Shown piece by piece: positions 17,328 to 23,181 of a DNA stretch of 23,181 nt. Source of the DNA: Sphaerosporella brunnea (lineage: Eukaryota > Ascomycota > Pezizomycetes > Pezizales > Pyronemataceae); assembly GCA_008704415.1 (NCBI GenBank), contig VXIS01000512.1:1-23181 (forward strand), in the 5' to 3' direction. The notes under the pieces were generated by a model. The model did no database searches. It was not told where the DNA came from and was given only the letters and a program-made list of their open reading frames with translations. The position numbers were made by a program, and so were the translations under genes. Position 1 is the stretch's first letter. Each line of letters begins with the position of its first letter.

Positions 17328-19094
17328 ATGTTGAAATCAGTGGCTGGAGAAATCACGGTGTATACGGATCACAAGAACTTGGAGTACTTTGCGTCGACAA
17401 AGGTGTTGACAAGACGTCAAGCCCGTTGGGCAGAACACCTAGCAGAGTTTAACTTCAAGGTGATATATCGGCCTGGAGATAAGAACACGAAGGCTGATGT
17501 GTTATCGAGGCGTTGGGACTACGCCCCAGAGGAGGGGAGTAAAGCTCCCAAGATGAGTGTCTTCAAGCCTGGACAACTCATTATGAGCTCTGCCAAGCTT
17601 GCTGGATCCAGAGAGGTTCAGTTGCCGGCACCATTCCTGGAGGCGTTGCGCAGAGCAGCAGCCGTAGACCAAGACTGGTTGAAGACAAGAGAAGCAGTAG
17701 AGAAGCAGGATCCGAATGTAGCAGAGGAGTTTGAGGTTAAAGAGGGACTTCTGTTCTACGAGAATAGATGGGTAATCCCTAATGACCCGCAACTCAGGCT
17801 ACGGATCTTGCAAGAGAATCATGACTCCAAGGCAGCAGGCCACTTTGGACAGGTCAGGGCCGCAGAAAGAATGAAGCAGAACTTCTTCTGGTCTAAGATG
17901 GACGAGGACGTACGAGATTATGTCACAAGCTGTGACACTTGTCAGAGAGATAAGACCAGCAGGCATAAGAAGTATGGGCTGTTACAGCCCTTGGAGATTC
18001 CGTACCGTCCGTGGAAGTCTATCTCGATGGTCTTTATAGTGCCATTGCCAGAGTCTGACGGCTACACCCAGGTGTGGGTAATGGTAGACCGTCTTACCAA
18101 GAGGGCGCACTTCATTCCGTTGAAGACGAATGAAGAGACCCAAGTGCAAGAGTTAGCAAAGCTCTTCGCAAAGGAGATTTGGAGGCTCCATGGCCTACCC
18201 TCAGAGATAGTGTCCAATAGAGATGCGAAGTTCACGTCGCACTTCTGGTAGGAGTTGATGGAACATTTGGCCGTCAAGTTGTCTATGTCCACAGCTTTCC
18301 ATCCACAGACCAATGGGCAGACTGAGAGAGTCAACTCCGTGTCGGAGCAGTACGTCAGACACTACTCTTCCTTCCAGCAGGACGACTGGGTAGACCTGTT
18401 GCCGATGGCAGAATTTGCCTATAATACGGCAGTCTCCGAGACTACCAAGATGTCTCCGTTTCGGGCGAACTATATGTTCCAGCCAGAAACACTGTGGATC
18501 AAGCCAGCCGAATGGCAGGAATGGTCTAACCCAGCAAGCGAGCTGTTGCCCACACGCTGGAAGGGAATCTTGGAGTTCCTGAAAGAGAACATCTATCAAG
18601 CACAGACACGGATGGCAAAGTGGCACGACGCGAAAGCGCAAGCCCGGCCTTGGTTCAAAGTGGAAGATAAGGTGATGATAGACGCTCGCAACATACGGAC
18701 AAAGAGGCCGTCAAAGAAGCTTGATCACAAGAAAATCAGGCCGTTCCCAATCATAAAGCTGATCGGGAAACGAGCGGTGAAGGTCCGGTTGCCTCCGTCT
18801 ATGAAGATGCATCCAGTCTATCATGTGTCCTTGGTGGAGCCATACAGGGAGTCAAAGCTTCCTGGAAGACACGAAAGTCCACCTCCTCCCGAAGAGATAG
18901 ATGGAAAGCAGTACTGGGTGGTCGACAAGATCGCCAAAAGCAGGCTCAACCGGCAGAAAAGGTGGGTTGAGTACTTGGTATTCTGGAAAGGCTATCCTCC
19001 AGAGGAAGCCACGTGGGAGCCATGGGAGCACTTGAAAGGTAACAAAACTGTCAGCCGTATGCTCAAGGGGTTCCATGAGAGATATCCCCGATAG
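17328..19094 (+). pseudogene. pol: Inner Gypsy RNase H end, integrase and chromodomain
   Basis: A new frame relative to RT runs from 17328 to the TAG at 19092-19094, with one internal TAG at 18249-18251 in place of the Q usual after HFW. It begins with the RNase H end (VYTDHKNLEYF, NTKADVLSRR). Integrase has the H2C2 zinc motif (NHDSKAAGHFG, then CDTCQRDK). The first DDE residue is lost: ISMVFIVPLP has V at 18030-18032 where D is expected. The second is altered as well: SNRDAKF has N at 18216-18218 where D is usual. The E in GQTERVNS is kept. A GPY/F-like linker precedes a complete C-terminal chromodomain (about 18912-19091: YWVVDKI, EYLVFWKGY, ATWEPWEHL), expected to bind methylated histone H3 and direct integration to heterochromatin. 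Confidence 0.9.
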
Positions 19095-19184
19095 GCGAGG
19101 GATAGTAGAATGAAATGAAGGATTTCCTTAGTCATATTTCCTTACACCAAGAATAGAAGTTAGTATCTCGGGACGAGATTAGTT
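19095..19184 (+). other. 3' untranslated spacer of the inner Gypsy
   Basis: A short AT-rich spacer between the pol stop and the polypurine tract; no further frame or motif is seen. Confidence 0.6.
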
Positions 19185-19194
19185 AGGAGGGGAG
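19185..19194 (+). other. Polypurine tract of the inner Gypsy
   Basis: AGGAGGGGAG followed by TAA and then the LTR start TGTCAC at 19198. The place and composition fit the plus-strand primer. Confidence 0.75.
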
Positions 19195-19197
19195 TAA

Positions 19198-20016
19198 TGT
19201 CACGGGTATGGTCACGTGACATGTGCTCTTAGTAGTCAGCTAGGGAATAGAATAGAGTCCGCATAGTGGTCGCTTCAAGAGCACGTGATAGCCGAGTGGC
19301 TCTGAATCATAGTAGCGAGCTTGAACGACGCTATGGAAGAACTCGGAGATCGAGTGCCTCAGATGGGACGCTATCTGGCAAGGGAACCCGATTCGGAGAT
19401 GACAATAGTATAGGCTATTGTTAGAGCTTTTCCGAGATATCTTCGTTGACCTACACGTTCCGGGAACTAGCATGACGATCGGAGGGGTCAGGAGTGATCA
19501 ACCGGAAGGCATTGAGCTGACAACTGGAAGAATCACTCGGCCTAGAATCTCTATAGTCAGTATGGTTGTCGCGTAAGGCATGAGATGCAGGAGAACGGGA
19601 GATGGAGCCAATAGGGCTGAGCATCTCCCTGCAGCACGAGAATACGATCACGGAGAGGGGTATTCCGGGTGCGACCCACGTCTATGACTCATGATTTGAA
19701 ATCAAAGAGTGAGTCATAGGAAGGTAGGGCGATCTCTGTGCACGCCTTGACGCCCACAGTCGAAGAGACTGTCGGAAAGCCAGCAAGGAGTGAAGGCTGA
19801 GTATCCCTCAGGGAGACGGCAGTCTCTGGAGCGGCTTCCTACTATAAGTAGCATTGCTTCCGCCCAGCGAACCCCTTTATCTTCAGCGAACAAGAACCAC
19901 CAGTGTCCACCCAACAGAATAGCCCTTAAAATTCTATTGTTTAGGATTTTGCAAGTTATTTTTCCAAAGTCACGGGTTCAATTCCACGCCCCTCTGGTAG
20001 ACAGAGCCGCGTTACA
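19198..20016 (+). repeat. 3' LTR of the inner Gypsy (819 bp)
   Basis: The same length as the 5' LTR and ungapped against it. It contains a foldback CTATGACTCATGATTT/AAATCA...GAGTCATAG around 19682-19718 with two AP-1/Gcn4-type sites (TGACTCA 19685-19691, within ATGACTCAT; TGAGTCA 19710-19716). The predicted primer sequence CTTAAAATTCT is unchanged here. Confidence 0.95.
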
Positions 20017-20809
20017 TGTTGTTCAACTCCATTGTAAACAACTCCTCCACAGATCGCATAGGTCCCAGGCTCGCCAAGCAGCGTGTCCGTTTTGAAACAG
20101 GTTGAGTGCACCTGGAGAAGTGATATTCTCGACATGCAGTAACAGGTACTGCAGAATCAAGGTAATCATCAAAACACTGACCAGTTGTAGGCCTGTCAAT
20201 GCGTCCGACTACCTGCTCAACAACCATGAGCTCGATTCCCGACTCGCTGTCAAAGTCGTTGTCACGTTGCTGGTTTTCTTTCGAAATACCACCTTCTCGT
20301 CCCACACCTCTCGCCAGACCGCGGAGATGGATAGGACCAATTCGGCTCGGCGGGTGGATCGTGAGTACTTTGGTGGCATCATTGATCTCATGCTGAATTT
20401 CTTCCATCCAATCCTTTCCAAGAATCATATCGTATTTGACCAGGTTGTATAGCGTGAACCAACACGAGTATCTGAAACCACCGAATGCAATCGTCAATTT
20501 TACTTGTGTCCTCGGTAGGTGTTCCACTTTCCCAGCTGATGTGAGTTGCATATGTCCTCGGTTTCGTGTCTCCATATTCTTGCCGGTTGCTGCTTCAATT
20601 GCTTTTACCATCGATGGTGTGATGAATTTATGGCTTGCCCCGCCATCCATTAACGTATAGGCGGTGGCAATTTTCGTTTCGCGACTTAAAACCGGTCAAT
20701 TCAAACGTAGTAAATTAGCTGAATCTCCATCAACTATGCTAAGCTCCATTTTAACGGGTTTGAGGGCCGTCATGCGCGTAGTGGCAGCCCGATTCAAAAA
20801 TCCAACTGC
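20017..20809 (-). pseudogene. pol: Outer Gypsy protease, start of pol
   Basis: On the minus strand this frame opens after a TGA at 20812-20810, overlaps the end of gag by about 15 nt in the -1 phase, and passes one TGA (20698-20696) shortly before the active site. The retropepsin site reads YTLMDGGASHKFI, with DGG where DTG or DSG is usual, followed by HLPRTQVKL, the flap region and DMILGKDWM, which are typical of Gypsy proteases. The frame reaches the inner insertion at codons for L-N-N and resumes at 6657. ATGs upstream of the active site (for example MTALKPVKMELSIVDGD) are possible starts if pol is made separately. Confidence 0.85.
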
Positions 20810-22258
20810 TCATGCTCCAAGGCATACAGCTTGCCGTCTCGAACCTCTCCGATTATGCGTCCACCCGCTTCCTTTGCGGTCGTCTTCTTTTCCATCTTTT
20901 CCTGGTTGCCATCCTCAAGCTGGTTAGCTTGAATGTTTCCTCCACGACCACGTCCATTGTAGTCACCACGGCCTCCATATCCACCATATCCTCCACGGCC
21001 TTGACCGTCATATGCTCCACGGCCTCGACCACGTGTTGGCAGACCACCACCAGGCTTGTATTCGTCAGGTGTGCTACACTGGTATGAATAATGGCCGTAT
21101 CCCCCGCACTTATAGCATTTCTCACGGTCCTGTCCCTGTCCGCGTCCACGACCACGGCCGCGAATGCCAACAGCATCTAGTTCCATGGGAGTCGGCTCAG
21201 TAGTCGCAGTTGGGGTGGTAAGCACTGCAGAGGTAGTTGACGATGCAGGAGTAGCTGTTGAGATGGAAGGTATGTTTGGACGATTTGACTCAGCGTTCTC
21301 GACAATAGTCATTAGGTCATCCAGAAACATGACTTTGCGTTCTCGGTGAAGCGTAGCCATCATTGACTGGTAAATCGTCTCCTCTCGCGTGGTAAGCTTC
21401 TTGACGTAGAGGGCAAAAGCACGTCCCCCTTTCTGCTCTGTTTGCCGATAAACCCCAAGCATCTTTGCAATTCCCAGGAAGGCATGATGGAAGGTGTACG
21501 CCGTTGTATACTTCTCACTCTGCATCTTCTCCAGCTCGGTCCACAGATCTTCCGTAGCTCCTGTGGGTGAGAAACGATGAACCATCATCTCTGCAAACTC
21601 ATCGAATGTAAAGGGAAATCCATCCACGCGTGCATCGTCGTATGTAATGTTGTAATTTTCTTCCAACACCACCAGTTGTAGCCAGTTCATTGGTTCATCC
21701 GAAAACCAACCCGTCGCATATTTAATGAGTAAAGTTGGAGTCTGCTGGTGAGGATGCAGGACAAAGACGCATGACGGTGCCTGCAAGTCGCACCTTCTGG
21801 ATAAAGGTAATCACCAGTTTGTAATCAAGTTCGCCTTCGAACGTAGTGAGAGACAGAGCCTTGAGTTGCTGCTTTTGGTTGTAGTCGGGATCAAGGCGGT
21901 TTTGTCGCTGTGGGGTGGGAGGTCGGTTTTGCTGCTCCTGATGCATCTGCTGCGGCTGCACCTGCTGCGGTTGCGCCTGCTGCTGCTGTTGGAGTTGGTT
22001 TCGAAGCTCCGCTATCTACTAGGCGTGTGCGGGGTTTGCTTCTCTCATCTGTTCGTATTTCGTGCGGGCCGCAGTCATCTGACGGTTGAGTTCTGTCTGG
22101 AACGCAAGCATCACCGCAGGATCGACTGTTGGCGTTGCCGTCGTGGGTGCCGGCATCGTGGGTGTCATCATCGATGCTTTCGGGTCATTGGCAAGCGGTG
22201 CGGGTCCCCACGGGTTGCGGTCCATTGGCTCGTCTAGGTCGCTATCGCTGTTGCTCAT
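20794..22258 (-). pseudogene. gag: Outer Gypsy gag with CCHC knuckle and RGG-rich tail
   Basis: The start ATG at 22258-22256 begins MSNSDSDLDEPMDRN. Two adjacent TAG codons (22021-22016) interrupt it after 79 residues, but the frame continues through a glutamine-rich stretch (QLQQQQQAQPQQ) into LTTFEGELDYKLVITFI. A frame change lies around 21740-21790. From there the capsid-like gag domain is intact (QTPTLLIKYATGWF, EFAEMMVHRFSPTG, EDLWTELEKMQSEKY). The nucleocapsid has CYKCGGYGHYSYQC (C-x2-C-x4-H-x4-C) set inside arginine-glycine repeats on both sides (GRGRGRGQGQ; GRGRGAYDGQGRGGYGGYGG). Gag ends at TGA 20796-20794 beside a T5 run where pol starts in the -1 frame. It would form the particle and package the RNA. 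Confidence 0.88.
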
Positions 22259-22271
22259 TTGACTTCCTCCA

Positions 22272-22331
22272 CTTCTGTCGCTTTGTCTTCTGTTACTTTG
22301 TCTTCTGTCGCTTTGTCTTCTGTCGCTTTAC
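22272..22331. repeat. Four 15-bp tandem repeats in the outer Gypsy leader
   Basis: Units at 22272, 22287, 22302 and 22317 follow CTTCTGTCGCTTTGT (minus strand ACAAAGCGACAGAAG). They lie between the primer-binding site and the gag start, so they are part of the RNA leader. The second unit differs by two bases and the last has a changed end. Confidence 0.8.
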
Positions 22332-22385
22332 CTCCTACAAGTGCAAGAACGTTACCAGGTAACGAAGCGCGCGTTGTTGAAGGTG

Positions 22386-22394
22386 CTGCTACCA
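22386..22394 (-). other. Outer Gypsy primer-binding site for initiator tRNA-Met
   Basis: Two bases inside the 5' LTR the minus strand reads TGGTAGCAG followed by CACC. TGGTAGCAG is complementary to the CTGCTACCA 3' end common to eukaryotic initiator tRNA-Met. This is the classical Gypsy arrangement. Confidence 0.75.
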
Positions 22395-22396
22395 AA

Positions 22397-22526
22397 TGTG
22401 GAGCGGTGTTCGGGAGGGTGAGGTGAAGGTTAGTTGATTGGTCCGAAGGAAGGGTCGAGGACCCGAGGTCTCTCTACACTGCCTCACTCGTCGGCACTCC
22501 TATCTCAACCTATGTACATCCCTACA
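22397..22526 (-). repeat. 5' LTR of the outer Gypsy (130 bp)
   Basis: The same ends and length as the LTR at 3254-3383, with 7 differences. The target duplication CCTTC follows at 22527-22531. No TATA box stands out in so short an LTR. Confidence 0.93.
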
Positions 22527-22531
22527 CCTTC
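22527..22531. repeat. Right target-site duplication of the outer Gypsy (CCTTC)
   Basis: Exact repeat of 3249-3253. Only 26 bp of other sequence separates it from the next LTR. Confidence 0.93.
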
Positions 22532-22557
22532 GCTTCCGCTTTGTTGTTTGTTTTTCT

Positions 22558-23181
22558 TGTAACGCGGCTCTGTCTACCAGAGAGGCGTGGAATTGAACCC
22601 GTGACTTTGGGAAACTGACTTGCAAAATCCTAAACAATAGAATTTTAAGGGCTATTCTGTCGGGTGGACACTAATGGTTCTTGTTGCTGAAGATAAAGGG
22701 GTTCTCTCGGCGGAAGCAATCCTACTTATAGTAGAACGCCGCTCCAGAGACTACCGTCTCCCTGAGTAATACTCAGCCTTCACTCCTTGCTGGCTTTCCG
22801 ACAGTCTCTACGACTGTGGGCGTCAAGGCGCGCACAGAGATCGCCCCACCTTCCTATGACTCACTCTTTGATTTCAAATCATGAGTCATAGATATGGGTC
22901 GCACCCGGAATACCCCACTTCTACCAGGGTCGTATTCTCGTGTCGCAGGTAGATGCTCAGCCCCATTGGCTCCATCTCCCGATCTTCTGCGTCGCATGCC
23001 TTACGCGACAACCATACTTACTATGGAGGTTCTAGGCCGAGTGATTCTTCCCTTTTTCGGCTCAACGCCTTCCGGTTGATCACTCCTGACCCCTCCGATC
23101 GTCATGCTAGTTCCCGGAACAGGTAGGTCAACGAAGATATCTCGGAAGAGCTCTAACAATAGCCTATACTATTGTCATCTC
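22558..23181 (-). mobile_element. Minus-strand LTR of the inner Gypsy family, truncated by the window edge
   Basis: Starts at TGTAACGCGGCTCTGTC, the reverse complement of the 3' end of the 819-bp LTR, and follows it with few differences to the end of the window, which covers about 624 of the 819 bases. It includes the foldback with TGACTCA (22857-22863) and TGAGTCA (22882-22888) and the B-box-like GGTTCAATTCC (minus, 22599-22589). The bases to its left (minus strand AGAAAAACAAACAAC) are not the self-priming PBS, so it is not a 5' LTR with internal sequence on the left. It is either a solo LTR or the 3' LTR of an element lying to the right. Confidence 0.9.

Larger units (their letters stand above)
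6663..20016 (+). mobile_element. Inner Ty3/Gypsy chromovirus (plus strand), itself split by a Copia element
   Basis: LTRs of exactly 819 bp at both ends (TGTCAC...GTTACA) are flanked by TGTTG. Order is self-priming PBS, gag with CCHC knuckle, protease, RT, RNase H, integrase with H2C2 motif, classical chromodomain, polypurine tract. Without the Copia insertion and one duplication copy the element is 7,594 bp. The RT, integrase and chromodomain order and the 11-nt self-complementary priming site place it with Tf1/sushi-like chromoviruses. It is inactive: three stops in gag and protease, three in RT and integrase, scrambled RNase H, and altered catalytic residues in protease and integrase. Related LTR sequence occurs at 868-1167 and 22558-23181, so the family is repeated locally. 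Confidence 0.95.
3254..22526 (-). mobile_element. Outer Ty3/Gypsy chromovirus (minus strand), split by a nested insertion
   Basis: The element runs on the minus strand from its 5' LTR (22397-22526) to its 3' LTR (3254-3383), with CCTTC on both sides. Order on the minus strand is PBS, leader, gag with CCHC knuckle, protease, reverse transcriptase, RNase H, integrase and a degenerate chromodomain, which is Gypsy order. A 13,354-bp plus-strand Gypsy interrupts it between protease and RT at TGTTG. Removing that insertion and one duplication copy (13,359 bp, divisible by three) restores the same reading frame across the junction, giving a 5,914-bp element. Coding is dead: at least nine in-frame stops, one frame change inside gag, one in RT, and a gag-pol frame change that may be natural. 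Confidence 0.93.

Noticed and set aside
20012..21349. Plus-strand open frames opposite the outer gag and protease
   Set aside because: They are antisense readings of recognisable gag and protease sequence with no motifs of their own.
22558..23181. 5' LTR of the same minus-strand element as the outer Gypsy
   Set aside because: It belongs to the 819-bp family, not the 130-bp family, lies outside the CCTTC duplication, and lacks the self-priming PBS on its left side.
1..23181. CRISPR arrays, rRNA or tRNA genes, bacterial operons
   Set aside because: The tandem repeats have no spacers, no cloverleaf was found beyond a B-box-like motif in the LTR, and the content is eukaryotic retrotransposon DNA.

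Overview
The window is eukaryotic, transposon-saturated DNA, most likely from a filamentous fungus. The reasons are two different chromodomain-bearing Ty3/Gypsy (chromovirus) retrotransposons, a Ty1/Copia element of fungal type, an 11-nt self-priming site of the Tf1/sushi kind, and no bacterial-style genes. I cannot name the species. No intact host gene is visible.

Layout. 1-3248 is old flanking DNA: a 52-bp perfect direct repeat enclosing a foldback (477-680), a minus-strand LTR remnant (868-1167), a decayed minus-strand coding region (1270-1791), a 23-bp tandem repeat (1815-1960), a short inverted repeat (2064-2129) and an 18-bp minisatellite (about 2500-2815) that encodes a hexapeptide repeat on the minus strand. 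From 3254 to 22526 lies a three-level nest of LTR retrotransposons. (1) Outer Gypsy, minus strand, 3254-22526: 130-bp LTRs, target duplication CCTTC, 5,914 bp without its insertion. (2) Inner Gypsy, plus strand, 6663-20016: 819-bp LTRs, target duplication TGTTG, 7,594 bp without its insertion; it sits in the outer pol between protease and reverse transcriptase. (3) Copia, plus strand, 10425-16179: 600-bp LTRs, target duplication GAAAT, 5,755 bp; it sits in the inner pol, again between protease and reverse transcriptase. From 22558 to the window end is another minus-strand LTR of the inner family, cut by the edge.

All three elements are dead. The outer one has at least nine in-frame stops and two or three frame changes. 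The inner one has six stops, a shattered RNase H region and lost catalytic residues in protease and integrase. The Copia element keeps one continuous 1,496-codon frame with all catalytic motifs but carries six premature stops. By-eye LTR divergence is about 5% (outer, few sites), 7-8% (inner) and 3% (Copia). The Copia-last order fits the nesting; outer and inner cannot be separated by these counts.

The most interesting biology is at the priming sites. Three elements stacked in one locus appear to use three different ways to start reverse transcription: the 3' end of initiator tRNA-Met (outer), self-priming by the mRNA 5' end (inner), and an internal half of initiator tRNA-Met (Copia). Other points are palindrome-embedded TATA boxes and TGA(C/G)TCA sites in the LTRs of both plus-strand families, and the recurrence of insertion at the protease-RT linker. 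I found no evidence of an undescribed non-transposon system.
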